Part shown: piece by piece, positions 1 through 10,636 of the stretch
Layout of the letters: each line of letters opens with the position of its first letter
Position numbering within the stretch: the first letter of the stretch is position 1
NCBI GenBank assembly: GCA_031213475.1
Contig: JARUPZ010000025.1
Span: forward strand, 6,273,676-6,337,675
From: Nereocystis luetkeana
Taxonomy: Eukaryota; Sar; Phaeophyceae; Laminariales; Laminariaceae
DNA length: 64,000 bases
Direction: 5' to 3'
Translations under genes and position numbers: made by a program
Notes under the pieces: model-generated
Seen by the model: the letters and a program-made list of their open reading frames with translations, nothing else
Databases searched by the model: none
What the model was told of the DNA's origin: nothing

Positions 1-57
1 GAAATGTATAGGTTTTTGTGTGTACCGTAGGTCCTATTTACTATGGCCCCCCGTAAA
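1..57 (-). mobile_element. Family A MITE, truncated by window edge
   Basis: This is the right half of a family A element in reverse orientation (ATATAGGTTTTTGTGTGTACC-type core, ending GGCCCCCCGTAA). The left half is outside the window. Confidence 0.7.
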
Positions 58-141
58 AGGAGTGAGATATAATGCAAGGGCGAAACTAGTATACTGGAAG
101 AACCCCCCCCCCCCCCCCCAACAAAAACTGTAGTGCAGTAC

Positions 142-250
142 TATTACCGGAGACCATAGTAAATAGGACCTGCGGTACACACAAAAACCTGAATATTTCC
201 CTATTTTTACCAACAATATTTGGTCCTATTTACTGTGGTCCCCTGCAATA
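142..250 (+). mobile_element. Family A MITE
   Basis: Terminal inverted repeats TATTACCGGAGACCATAG and CTGTGGTCCCCTGCAATA enclose the family core (GGACCTGCGGTACACAC to AATATTTGGTCC). Confidence 0.85.
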
Positions 251-621
251 TTGATAAAATAGTTGAACCCCCCGTTTCGAGTATTCAGACTTCATGTACA
301 GCGCACTACTTTATGTAGAAGAGGTTAAATTGAGGGTCATGGTCAAGATTTTTTCTTCAAACCATTTTGTCGAATCTGGGTCTCGGGTCTTCAAGTACAG
401 CCCCTCGCCTTTTTCTTATGGGAAACCTTCACGCCTCGGACCGACCATCGATTTCCACCCACTTCACGACCTTGTTTTTTTCAGAGCAGATTAGATATAT
501 TCCTGATCTGTGTGATCTGTATAATCTGTATGATATGTGTCAATTTGTCCCTAAATACAAGCAATGTTATGTTTGAATATTATGGTAGTGTAAAGTAGGT
601 CCTTCTGCTGTGACAGAGCTA

Positions 622-747
622 TGCACGGGGGACCATACTGTAGTAAATAGGACCAAACATTGTTATTATAGGGAAAATAGATAAATACGGATGTTTTAAC
701 GTCTGCCACTAGGTCCTACCTGGTATTTAATATGGTCCCCCGTGATA
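622..747 (-). mobile_element. Family A MITE with two TA-flanked micro-insertions
   Basis: A reverse-oriented copy. Relative to other copies it carries TACTGTA in place of TA at 636-642 and TACCTGGTA in place of TA at 717-725; both look like excision footprints. Confidence 0.85.
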
Positions 748-773
748 GCTCTTTTTCCGGGTGCGAGACCTAC

Positions 774-880
774 TATTACGTGGGACCACAGTATATAGGA
801 CCAAATATTGTGGGTAAAAATAGCGAAATATATAGGTTTTTGTAAGTACCGTAGGTCCTATTTAATGGCCCCCCGTGATA
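774..880 (-). mobile_element. Family A MITE
   Basis: Reverse-oriented copy with ends TATTACGTGGGACC and GGCCCCCCGTGATA, lying 26 bp after the preceding copy. Confidence 0.85.
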
Positions 881-1114
881 TTATTAGGACGTGTTTCCTG
901 GATTTTTTTTTTTGTCTGTACTATACAGATCCTGCACAGCTCCTCAGAACGGCAGCCCAGGGCCTACAGTAGACGATCTGCATGCGTACCGCTCCGGTCG
1001 CAAATATAGGGACCAATCGGTATTCATGCTATTAATATTAATAATATTAATAATGTAAAAAACTTCCCTGTATTTTCAACCAGGGCGGTAGGTCGTAATT
1101 CTGGCGGACACGAC

Positions 1115-1219
1115 TAACCCTTCTAGTACTCCAGTCCCGTTTAGGGGAAAAAACCAGTCTAAATACAAGTGTTTTCTTCGCGAAGCGGGACTGCAGTACT
1201 ACTGTAGCAGAAGGTTTAA
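1115..1219. mobile_element. Family C inverted-repeat MITE, decayed
   Basis: The ends AACCCTTCTAGTACTCCAGTCC and its inverse GGACTGCAGTACTACTGTAGC match the family C hairpin. The right arm carries a TACTGTA micro-insertion. It lies just upstream of exon 1. Confidence 0.6.
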
Positions 1220-1288
1220 CAACTTTCTGCCGTATCTGGTACGTTTTGTTGTTGTTGTTGTTGCTACGTCTGTTTTTTTTGTACACAG

Positions 1289-1371
1289 GTCCCTTGACCC
1301 CGAGGGTGCCGTCGCCGATCTCATGGAAGACCTCAGACAGTTGCCGTGGGAAATAGCCGCCATCATTCCTG
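1289..1371 (+). CDS. ATP-grasp gene exon 1: end of pre-ATP-grasp domain, module 1
   Basis: The acceptor is ...TACACAG at 1288 and the donor GTGAGT follows 1371. The first base completes a codon from an upstream exon, then the frame reads SLDPEGAVADLM...AAIIPG and leaves one base for exon 2. From DPE onward it aligns without gaps, residue for residue, with DPEIALHQTLQ...IAVLAG of module 2 (exons 10-11), which fixes its frame and place. It encodes the last helix and strand of the Rossmann-like domain before ATP-grasp. The codons before it lie outside the window, so the gene enters from the left. Confidence 0.8.
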
Positions 1372-1754
1372 GTGAGTAAAATTCGGAGAAAATATCGAGA
1401 AAATTCTGAGGAAAATTTGAGGAAAACCCGAGAAAGATTGGTCCGGCCGTGATCCGAGAGTAATCAGTGAAATTCCGAGAAAATTCCGAGAAAATCCCGA
1501 GAAAATGGAGGAACCTCAACCTAAAAAAACAAGACACCGAGTAGGTAAGAAATGGAGAGTCATTCCGGACTCGCCGTCTTTCGATTGGGCGCAAACGCTT
1601 TGCAGAGGAGTATTTCGATCAATTCGCCCACATTTTGCGCGTCCTGACGTGTCGAAAGGGTTTGAAGAGGTGCCGTTTAAAAGGCGTGCTATCACTAGGG
1701 GTGGCACTTTTCTTTTTACCTTGCACGGCGAATATCTCTGACTGACCGGGCTCT

Positions 1755-1857
1755 TCTCGTAACCGTTTCGGGACCGCAGGCCCGTTTCGGGGACAAACCA
1801 CTCTAGTTCCAAGTATTTTTTTCCCCCCAGAACGGGACCGCGGCACATAAAGGGTTA
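1755..1857. mobile_element. Family C MITE, degenerate
   Basis: GGACCGCAGGCCCGTTTCGGGGACAAACC-like left arm and AACGGGACCGCGG right arm in inverted orientation. The arms are interrupted and poorly matched at the outer ends. Confidence 0.5.
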
Positions 1858-1906
1858 TTAACCCAATATCATTGGAACACTATCAAGTCTAAGTGATACA
1901 CCTATG

Positions 1907-2015
1907 TACGACGGGGGGACATAGTAATCAGGACCCATCATGGACACAAAAATCAATATATTCCAGTAGTTTTCGGTAGCATTTTCGGTCCTGATTACTA
2001 TGCTTCCACGTGATA
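1907..2015 (+). mobile_element. Family A MITE, diverged subfamily
   Basis: The arms GGACATAGTAATCAGGACC and GGTCCTGATTACTATG pair perfectly over about 15 bp, but the core differs from the other copies. It is probably an older or distinct subfamily. Confidence 0.7.
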
Positions 2016-2034
2016 TGGTTTGAGATTGTTCAAT

Positions 2035-2200
2035 AGGACAGCAAATGGAGTAGACAAGCTGAAAGTTGGCACAAAAGGGAGGTAGACTTGGTGCATGGGT
2101 TTCCTTTTGTTTCCGAGGTTTTCTTCTTTCGGGAAAGTTATTAGTGGTCAGTGTTGAAGATCATGCTGCACATTGTCGGATGGCTAGAGAAATTATACTA
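2035..2200 (-). repeat. Dispersed repeat family H
   Basis: This segment (AGGTAGACTTGGTGCATGGG ... GCACATTGTCGGATGGC) recurs almost verbatim at 9985-10145 and inverted at 9091-9250. The inner part ends at a short A/T-rich tract that in another copy has become (TAA)n. Confidence 0.75.
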
Positions 2201-2349
2201 GAGTTGCATTTTTTTTTAATCTTCTCATAAGTGGGGGCCGTCAGAAAATTTGGTGTTATAAGCCCCTACCATACTACACTACCGTAGCCGGCTTACGCTG
2301 GCCTCACCTGGTACCCGGAGCTTACTTACATAGGGAAGCTGCCGCTGTG

Positions 2350-2412
2350 TGTTGTTGTTGTTGTTGTTGTTGCTGTTGGTGTCGTCGTTGGTGTTGTCGT
2401 TGTTGTCGTTCT
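2350..2412 (+). repeat. GTT-rich microsatellite
   Basis: Runs of GTT with interspersed GTC and GCT; the same unit dominates 23697-23814. Confidence 0.8.
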
Positions 2413-2579
2413 AGTTGTGGTTGATGTGGGCGTCGCCTGTGTTCTGGCATTAACTCGTCGCCATAAGCTAGGTTTCGGCCGCAACACTGTTGCGTACTAC
2501 TGCTGTGTAGTCCTCTCGGGCTATCTTACTGAACCGGCGGCGGCATCACCTGCTGAAGTCCCACACCATCGATCCGTAT

Positions 2580-2876
2580 CCTCTCCCTCCCTTCCCTCTC
2601 TTCCCTCCCTCCCCTCCCTCCCTCCCTCCCTCCCTCCCTCCCTCCCTCCCTCCCTCCCTCCCTCCCTCCCTCCCTCCCTCCCTCCCTCCCTCCCTCCCTC
2701 CCTCCCTCCCTCCCTCCCTCCCTCCCTCCCTCCCTCCCTCCCTCCCTCCCTCCCTCCCTCCCTCCCTCCCTCCCTCCCTCCCTCCCTCCCTCCCTCCCTC
2801 CCTCCCTCCCTCCCTCCCTCCCTCCCTCCCTCCCTCCCTCCCTCCCTCCCTCCCTCCCTCCCTCCCTCCCTCCCCT
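2580..2876 (+). repeat. (CCCT)n microsatellite, about 300 bp
   Basis: Nearly pure CCCT tetranucleotide, imperfect only at its edges. It lies 65 bp upstream of the exon 2 acceptor, so it forms a very long pyrimidine tract near that splice site. Open reading frames through it are artefacts of the 4-nt period. Confidence 0.97.
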
Positions 2877-2940
2877 CCCCGTTCCCCCCTATTACATACC
2901 TCTTCTATATTTGTTTCGTCTTTTTTCAACTTGTTTATAG

Positions 2941-3053
2941 GAGCCGAGACGGGGGTGGAGCTAGCGGACATACTGTCTAACCGCCTAGGCACAGCCACTA
3001 ACGGCGAGGATCTTAGCCTCTGCCGCCGCAACAAGAACCTCATGGCGGAACAG
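2941..3053 (+). CDS. ATP-grasp gene exon 2, module 1 (AETGVELAD...)
   Basis: The acceptor ...TTTATAG ends at 2940, and the donor GTGTGT follows 3053. G from exon 1 plus GA gives Gly, then AETGVELADILSN...NLMAEQ, ending in phase 0. The paralogous segment in module 2 reads AETGVELSDRLSA...YLMGEQ. AETGVEL is the loop after the last pre-ATP-grasp strand, and RNKxLMxEQ begins the ATP-grasp lid/linker region. The exon is 113 nt. Identity with module 2 and preserved phase make it secure. Confidence 0.9.
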
Positions 3054-3063
3054 GTGTGTGTGT

Positions 3064-3172
3064 TATTACGGGGGGCCATAGTTAACAGGACCTATGATAT
3101 ACATAAAAACCTATATATTAAACCATTTTTACTCACAATATTCGGTCCTGTTAACTATAGCCCCCCGTAATA
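3064..3172 (+). mobile_element. Family A MITE
   Basis: A nearly perfect hairpin with TIR TATTACGGGGGGCCATAG, only 10 bp downstream of the exon 2 donor. It is a good reference copy for the family core. Confidence 0.92.
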
Positions 3173-4090
3173 GCGTGTCCTCGGGGTGGTCTCTATTTTT
3201 TTCCATCCTCCGGCGCATTGGTAAACATACGGCTTAAGCTCTGTTGGTTGACGAGAAAACCCGACCTCAGGCCTCGAGAGAGGTGCGAGGTTGATGACAG
3301 TTTTCAGTGCTAATCCTTCCAAAATCCATGGAAACCCCTCAATTCGGTTACACGCGAACGCATGTTTGCTCTGTACGCCCTGCAGATATAAGTCTCCATA
3401 GTATCACCGTTTTCCCCTTATACCACACGGCAATGCTATTATTTAATAGTGCAACCGGTTGCCCGTTCTGATTTTTTTTTTTCCATCCTCGAGCGATAGG
3501 TTGTGTTCGGTCACAGACTGTGAAGACAGGCGAAACCGAAATACTAAAATCGATTACCCGGCTTGAGCAAATGATGCTCATGCCATATATGTACCTGGCA
3601 TGCCATGTACGAATACACGACGAAAAAACGAGCCCAACAAGAGGGTAAACTCATAGCCCACACGAATATTTTGTTTTTTAAAAGTCCGTGACATTATGTC
3701 CATATGGTAGACTCATACAGTACGGACTTTGAGTTCGATACATCGACTCTTGATAGACAGCACACCGGTATTTATTTGCCCTCCAGGTGGGTCATGCCAG
3801 AGATCGGAGGGCAACGTACCTTCGTCACGATTTACAAAAAGTTCTATATATGTTCCGATAAATCGAAAAAATCGACACTACGTACGTATATCCAAATCTA
3901 GCCAACACCGAAGACGTCAGGAGACAGCACTTTTACCCCTTGATAGCCAGCAGCCTTTTTGCCTTGACAAGCTTTGTCTGATTGACACCTAACTACTAGG
4001 CTTTAGTGTGGAGCACTCGGCCCTACGCCCTTGACAGCGCACGTTTTTGCGTTGCTTGACATGTCTCTTGACATCTTTGACCGGCACCAA

Positions 4091-4216
4091 TATTACGGGG
4101 GGGGGGGGGGGGGGGGGGGGGGCATATTAAATAGGACCTACGGTATACACAAACCTACCTATTTTGCTATTTTTACTAACAATATTTGGTCCTATTTAGT
4201 ATGGCCCCCCGTAATA
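4091..4216 (+). mobile_element. Family A MITE with expanded terminal G run
   Basis: The 5-6 G of the left end have become a run of about 26 G (roughly 4097-4122); the right end GGCCCCCCGTAATA is normal. The exon 3 acceptor is 39 bp further on. Confidence 0.9.
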
Positions 4217-4255
4217 TTATACCTACTTACGACGCATGTATCGTCCTGTACGCAG

Positions 4256-4453
4256 GTGAGGAGCCACGGTGTCCGCGCGGTCCGGCAAATGCTGGCCCAC
4301 TCGTGGGACGACTGCGAGGCGTTTCTGCTGGACTGGGACCCGAACCCCTTCCAGGCCGTCGTGAAACCCCTAGAGAGCGCCGGGTCGGACGACGTGTACC
4401 TGTGCCACAGCCTGGAGGACGTCAAGGAGGCGTTTTCCATAATCGACGGCAAG
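4256..4453 (+). CDS. ATP-grasp gene exon 3: ATP-binding lysine and glycine loop, module 1
   Basis: The acceptor is ...TACGCAG (4255) and the donor GTAGAG. The 66 codons start VRSHGVRAVRQ and end SIIDGK, with phase 0 at both ends. VVKPLESAGSDDVYL holds the ATP-binding lysine and the following flexible glycine-rich loop typical of ATP-grasp. The preceding FLLDWDPNPF and the following helix match module 2 exon 12 (FLDDWNPPSPW, KPLDSAGSDDVFL), at 66 against 67 codons. The downstream intron is 9.9 kb long and contains decayed copies of this exon's 3' end. Confidence 0.93.
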
Positions 4454-4487
4454 GTAGAGTGAAAAAAAAATGAAACCGTTGGGTAGT

Positions 4488-4626
4488 CCAAGAGCCGTTT
4501 ACAACTGTACCACCATGTCCCACTGTAAGAACATTTCGTATTAGATATCAATATACAAAGAGCCGTTTACAACTGTACCACTATGTCCCACTATAAGAAC
4601 ATTTCGTATTGGATATCAATATACAA
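4488..4626 (+). repeat. Direct repeat, two units of about 69 bp
   Basis: AGAGCCGTTTACAACTGTAC through ATCAATATACAAA is repeated twice in tandem with few changes, just inside intron 3. Confidence 0.9.
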
Positions 4627-4870
4627 ACGGTTCTTAATTTTGAGGACGGAGGAACCTCGCCAGCCAAAGATATCGTAAGACAAGCCCAACTGAAATCCCA
4701 ATGAACATACGGATGCCGCACTTGTGCCTAGATAGATGGACATTTTTGAGTGCATTATCAATATACAAAATGTTCTTATTATGTTTATATGATCGATCTT
4801 AACGAGGGCTGTTTTTCAGGGTTTTTCCATTAGTTTCCCGAAGTTTCGTTTTTTTTTTTTTTTTTTTTCC

Positions 4871-4951
4871 TATAGTAGAAATAAATAGCGAAATATATAG
4901 GTTGTCGTGTGTGCCGTACGTGGGTCCCATTTAATATGGTCCCCCGGAATA
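4871..4951 (-). mobile_element. Family A MITE, left end lost
   Basis: Only the right two-thirds of a reverse copy (AGCGAAATATATAGG ... ATGGTCCCCCGGAATAG) remains, preceded by a T run. Confidence 0.75.
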
Positions 4952-5100
4952 GATCAAAGCTAAGCCGGCCTACCTTGGTCGAAACCCTGGACAACTACGG
5001 CTGTAGTATTATGCTCGCGTGTTCGGGCGCATTAGTGGTTTGGATTTAGAGCAAATTCTGCAGTTGTATCCAACCGGTACATACAGCGTAGGCCCGCGAT

Positions 5101-5944
5101 TAAGGGCCCATCTTGACCGTTTTTTTTTTTTTTTTTTCATTTTTTTTTTTTTTTTCTAATTTAATTTGCACCTGATTGGCCGAAGAGTGAACAACCAAGC
5201 AGGCAAATTAGAAAATTTGAATTTGAGCGAAAAGTCTTTTGGGACTTTTTTCGTGTGATGTTTCGAATTCCAAATTGGAATTTGGGAGTTCCTCGGACTT
5301 GACGTAGCATGTCCATGGTGGGTCAACACCCTTGGTGGAGTCTGGGGCGATTCTAGGCCGCTTCGGCGACCACGATCGAGGCGATAAAACGTGAACCTCA
5401 ACGAGAGGTGACTGGATCAATAGCCGCGCCCATGCCCACACACCATAGCAAATCGTACCCCGGCGGTGGCGCCTCAAAAGTAGTCATGGCGGCCGCAGTC
5501 CCAATTTTTCGGCCTGCTCAATCGGCCAACAATAATGAAAACCGAGCAAATGAGCAAAAAAAGCAGAGGATACGCTCGGGACCTCGATAGCTGCATCACC
5601 GCTGCTGCTCCGCACGTGGCGCTTGAGGGCTTCCTCCGCCCACCCAAGACACCCTGAGAGTGATAGCTTCCTATCCTGCGCGACCAAAAAGAGAAAGAGG
5701 CTGGCGGCGGCGCGCACGCGGAAGCGCAAACCTTCGCTCTCGTCTACACTCGTTGCTGTTTGTCTGCTGGGCGTTGTGTGACGCGGCGCGTTCTTCCAGA
5801 AATATTTTTTGATTTGGCAACTATTAATAGTACGCTGTTCCCCGATAGGACACAAACACGTTTTTTTTTTCGAAATCAAATTAAAATTCATTTAAATTAA
5901 AATTTTACTCCCAAAATAGCGTTCCCCGTTAAGATGGGCCCTTA
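5101..5944. mobile_element. Putative TIR element, 844 bp
   Basis: TAAGGGCCCATCTTGACCG at the left is matched by inverted GTTAAGATGGGCCCTTA at the right. The interior has T-rich and A-rich margins and a GC-rich centre (5400-5770) without a recognisable transposase, so it would be non-autonomous. No clear target-site duplication is visible. It could also be a chance pair of inverted repeats. Confidence 0.5.
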
Positions 5945-6159
5945 GAAATAGCCTAGTAAGAACAAAAAAACTCACTTTTTGGAGAACGCTAAGAAATTTG
6001 GGCCCAGAAAAACGGTTCAGTGGTGCATTGTACACTAAATCCTATATAATAGCCTATGCCCAAGGTTGTTTGAAGATGGCGCCCCAATAAGAATCCTAGG
6101 CTCATATTAGGCGTTTCTTGTTGGCGGGCCCATGCTGTATATGTTCCGGGCTTGCTAAG

Positions 6160-6442
6160 CTGTACCACTCTGACCGGGAATGTAAGATCCGTTTGATATT
6201 CATATCAAAGTCCAAATGGTTATTATATTGCTGGTCGCTCTGACCGGCGATATAAGCTCCGTTTTATATTCGGATCAAAGTTCAAACGGTGCTTATAGTA
6301 CCGGCCACTATGATCGGGGACAAAATCTCCGTTTGATATTCATATCAGAGTTCAAATGGTTCTTATATTTCCGGCCACTATGACCGGGAAGATAAGCTCC
6401 GTTCGATATTCACAAAAGAGGACAAACGGTGCTTATTTACCA
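6160..6442 (+). repeat. Tandem repeat, four units of about 64 bp
   Basis: Units of the form CTATGACCGGGA..TAAGCTCCGTTTGATATTCATATCA..GTTCAAACGGTGCTTAT recur four times with about 15-20% divergence. Confidence 0.85.
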
Positions 6443-6539
6443 GGTCAGAGGGAGATACATACGTCGGAGTGATACATACGTTTTGGGGGCACAGACTGTA
6501 GTATTTGAAAGTACTGATAGCGTACGTGTAGGAATATGA

Positions 6540-8030
6540 TGGTGGTAACGTTTCCAGGACGTCAAATAGGCGTTTTCCTTTTCCTTGCCGATGGCAAGGA
6601 AATTAACTATGAGTACCTGCTTGGTAATTATTACCCCTATAGAGATGGACCCACGGTTTGGGTTTTAAACCACCTGGAATTAGTGTGGCATATTTCTTCT
6701 TTCGATACGGACCCACGTTTTGGTGGACACGCTACTCGGAAATAGTGTGGGATAAGGTTTTGCAGGGCGTCAACGAGGCGTTTTTCGCCGTCGTCGACTG
6801 CAAGGAAGTTAGTTAATCACCCGCGTAGAGATGGCCCCACCACGTCTTTGGGGACAAAACGCCTGGGAGTTACAGCAGCAGTGCAGGATTCCTTTCCTTG
6901 ATGTAAGCGGACCCGTCTTTTCTTTCTCGTGGACAAAAGTGTTCGGAAGCACTCGTACGAAGTGTGGAGTGATTGTTGCAGTTCTATACGGGTTCATCCA
7001 AGAATGATGTACTACCCGCGCTTTTGGGTACATCCTATGTTCTCGGAAACAGCGTGCGGGATATTATCTGCAGGACGTCATGGAGGCGTTTTTCCATGAT
7101 CGACATCAAAGCAGTTCGGGAATATTCCCTTTAGAGGAAGGCCCACATTTTGGGGGAGAAGCTACTTGGAATTAGTGTATTGTAGGACATTTCCCCTTTC
7201 TATACTTGTATTATGATCCACGTATGTATGTATTATATGGACCCACGTTTTTGTGGGCATTGATGAGAGTACTTGCAAATATTGTGGACTGTTTTCTCGC
7301 AGTTCCATACCAGCTTTTCTAAGAACGGTAAATAACCGGCGTTTTTTTTTCAACACACTACTCGGAAATAGTGTGAGAGAATGGTTGCAGCACGCCATGG
7401 AGGCGTTTTCCGTGATCGATAGCGAGGCACCAGGTGGTTCATAAAAGAGGGACTGCATTATTGGTACCAGCGGGCATAATTTGTCAGGTATTCAGTTCTG
7501 GTTGATAGCATAGCGCCTTCCATGGCAAGGCCTTGGATTCTGTTGTTACCTTTTTTGCACATAATATGTGGATGGTATGATCGGAAGAAGCGCTGCACAT
7601 TGTATTCCTAACAATATGACAATAACAACAGTAGAAGTGACGAGTACGTATTAATATGTAGGAGGGAGCAAAAACAACACATATGCACGATCATAGTAGA
7701 TAAATCATAACATAAGTAGACATTCGTAGAAGATAGATAGACTTCGTGTATAGGTTTCTTTCGTATAGATACGGAGATTTCTTCTTTCAAAAATGTTTTG
7801 ATTGATCAACATCGTGAAAGCTCGGGCTGCACATTGTCGGATGGCAAGCATAATAATGATAACGAGGTAACTTGGTTCTTAATCCCTCAAAAGATGGACC
7901 CATGCTTTTTGGGAGGGAAACTACTTGGAAATAGAGTTGGGTTCGTGTTGAAGCTAAAAAAACTGCAAGGAACCAGTTTCCGTGGGGAAGTTACTTGGAA
8001 ATAGTGCGGGGTAAAGTTTACAGCAGCGGT
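6540..8030 (+). repeat. Diverged tandem array carrying pieces of exon 3
   Basis: Units contain GATGGACCCACGTTTTGGGG, CTACTTGGAAATAGTGTGGG and, in four of them, a block resembling the exon 3 end (GGACGTCAAGGAGGCGTTTT in the real exon). The exon-like blocks are at 6554-6600, 6763-6805, 7069-7115 and 7386-7430. All have lost the donor GT. There is no continuous reading frame, so these are relics and not coding exons. Confidence 0.75.
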
Positions 8031-8440
8031 ATTAATAGTTAAAAGGGCAACCCTCGCAAATATTTTTTACACCAGATCTATATCAAGTACTGACTTGTAG
8101 TTATTTGTATATGTTTATGTGGCACGAGAAGCAAGCAAGCGAAGAAAGCAAAAGAACGCGAAGAAAGCAAAGATCGTAGAAGCGACAAAAAATCGTGGGA
8201 GACTCGCTGAGCGTGGGGCAGGTCCTTATACTCAAGATATTTTAAGAAAAAAAGGATAGGCGTAACTTAAGTATGTTGATGTTTACTACTTGTACTCGTA
8301 GCTGTGAGTTGTCCCTTGGCCAAGTCTTGGGTAGTTTTTTGTTTTCCACGTTTCGATTTTCACCGTATGTTCTTTCCACGTAGTGGTGAGGTTTACGACT
8401 TTATCACACTCTTCACTCTGATTCTCTTATTGCGTTGGAC

Positions 8441-8549
8441 TAGCACGGGGGGCCATAGTTAACAGGACCAAATATTGTTAGTAAAAATTGTTAAACATAT
8501 AGGTTTTTATCTATACCATAGGTCCTATTAACTATGGCCCCCCGTAATA
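8441..8549 (-). mobile_element. Family A MITE
   Basis: Reverse copy with good arms (GGGGGGCCATAGTTAACAGG and its inverse). Confidence 0.9.
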
Positions 8550-9084
8550 GGTTCAGCAGTAAGTACGCGACAGCAGGTGATACTTTCAGTTTTTGGCTAC
8601 GTGAGGTGACGTAGGCGTACAAGCGGCTTCCTGCTATCTTACTGCTACTCTGTGATATTAACGTTGTTGTGAGCATAACGCCCTTAAGATATTCGAAGTA
8701 TAGACTACGTGAGGCGACGTACGAGCGGCTTCCTGCTAGCATGCTCTGTGATATCGACGCTGTGAGCATATATATAGCCCTCAAGATATTCGATGTTCAG
8801 AGTGGCGTTCTCCTTGCTGGGCACAAATACGTACTTAGCTGGACATTCTTAAATCGAAATAAATGTCAGCATATCTCAGCCTAAACGTACAGCAGCAGTA
8901 ATTTACACATCATATCGGTAACACCTGGTACTGCTGTACGCAAATAAATATGATAGGAAGATGTGGGGAGGGGGGGGCGAGGGGCAAGGCGGAAACTTTG
9001 CGTGCGATGAAGAGGCCTCACAAACTCCTTTGTTTGCGTTCTCCCTTGTCCGTTCACCATTACTAATACTTCGGTATTATTATT

Positions 9085-9290
9085 CCCCTTGCCATCCGAC
9101 AATGTGCAGCATGGTCTTCAACACTGATCACTCCTATCTTTCCCGAAAGAAGAAAACCTCGGGAAACAAAAGGAAACCCATGATGGACCAAGTCTACCTC
9201 CCTTCTGTGCCAACTTACGGCCTGTCTACTCCATTCTCTGTCCTTGCTCCTTCCTTCCCATTACGTTCTATTCTTAAATCCTAAGCTGCA
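9085..9290 (+). repeat. Dispersed repeat family H, inverted copy
   Basis: Inverse of the 9845-10160 segment: CTTGCCATCCGACAATGTGC ... CCATTACGTTCTATTCTTAA. The pair forms an imperfect inverted repeat with a loop of about 550 bp that holds a family B element. Confidence 0.75.
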
Positions 9291-9409
9291 TCCAAGCTTA
9301 TTATCCTTACTATTATCACGCCTGACTTTTCCGACAAGATCGTTTGATTTCCACCTCTTCCCTCGTCTTTTTCCACCATCTGCTTTTCATCTAATAATGA
9401 CGACCCAAT

Positions 9410-9649
9410 CTACGATAGAGGTAGCACATTTCCGCTATTATTTTGTTTCTGAAAGACGCGGTTCATTAACCCCAAGTCGTCTGAATGCCAACAATCTTGA
9501 TATTCGAAAAGAAAACTTTTGTAGACTTGGGCCATGGGATTATTCGCCGCGATGCATTTTGATTTTTGTTGACGCCAGTTTTCGGGTGAGGTATGGAGCT
9601 CCTTAAGTGAGGAGCCTCGGAAAATATAGGGTGGACCTGTATCGTAGAA
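9410..9649 (-). mobile_element. Family B MITE
   Basis: Ends TCTACGATAGAGGTAGCAC and CCTGTATCGTAGAAC. The interior contains the family's palindrome of the type GGAGCTCCTTAAGTGAGGAG, and the length is about 240 bp. Confidence 0.85.
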
Positions 9650-9844
9650 CTCCTCCAATATTTCGTCACCCCTTAATTCAGAAAATATAGAATAATACTA
9701 CTGAAAAGTCCAGTGATTGAGGGGGTAAAAATGGTATTTCCTTTGCTGCTGTGCGGTACAATACCTTGATTGTGTTGAGGACAGGTCGCAGAATATAGAC
9801 CTACTTGCTGCTTAGGATTTAAGAAGGGAACGTTATTTATGAGT

Positions 9845-9889
9845 GATCCATGTTGAAGATCATGCTGCACATTGTCGGATGGCAAGAGA

Positions 9890-9968
<79 letters not shown>

Positions 9969-10160
9969 GAACGTAGTGAGAAGGAAGGAGCAAGGACAGA
10001 GAGAACGGAGTAGACGAGCCGAAATTTGGCACAGCAGGGAGGTAGACTTGGTGCATGGGTTTCCTTTTGTTTCCGAGGTTTTCTTCTTTCGGGAAAGTTA
10101 TGAGTGATCAATGTTGAAGATCATGCTGACACATTGTCGGATGGCAAGAGAAATAATAAT
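9845..10160 (-). repeat. Dispersed repeat family H with internal duplication and (TAA)n
   Basis: The tract CACATTGTCGGATGGCAAGA is present twice (about 9867 and 10132). Between the two lies a pure (TAA)n array at 9891-9968. Confidence 0.8.
9891..9968 (+). repeat. (TAA)n microsatellite
   Basis: About 26 perfect TAA units growing from the A/T-rich tail of a family H repeat. Confidence 0.97.
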
Positions 10161-10636
10161 AGACCGACTACTAATAATGTAATTATCATTTATCTTCTGA
10201 ATTCTCCAATTATTTATTTTCTGGATTCGGGGAGACGAAACGTTTCAAATATATCGGTTGAACTCACAGCTGATGTGCTTTCTTAGTTTCTCATAAATAC
10301 ATATCTATCTATATAAAATCTTCGACGAACCTTTCGGTAATTATTTATTTTTCGATTCGGAAAAGCTATCTGACCAAAACAATTAAATAAATTGACCCCA
10401 AAATCAATTTAATTATTTCGTACTGGAAATAAATAGAGACAACTATTTATTTTCCGTCTTCGGGGCACACGCTAAATAATACCAGGTACCAGGTACGACG
10501 TACACACATACATACAACAACAACAGCAGTACCCAGCAGCAGAGGCTTGCGCTGTGCGTGAGAATAGTCAGGGAAAAAAGAAGAAAAACATGTATTTGCC
10601 ATCATAAGGCCATTTTTTCTGCCTGTCAAACATGAG

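Noticed and set aside
2417..3079. Open frames with LPPSLPPS and GGREGGRE repeats
   Set aside because: Produced by the (CCCT)n tract; the only real coding here is exon 2 at 2941-3053.
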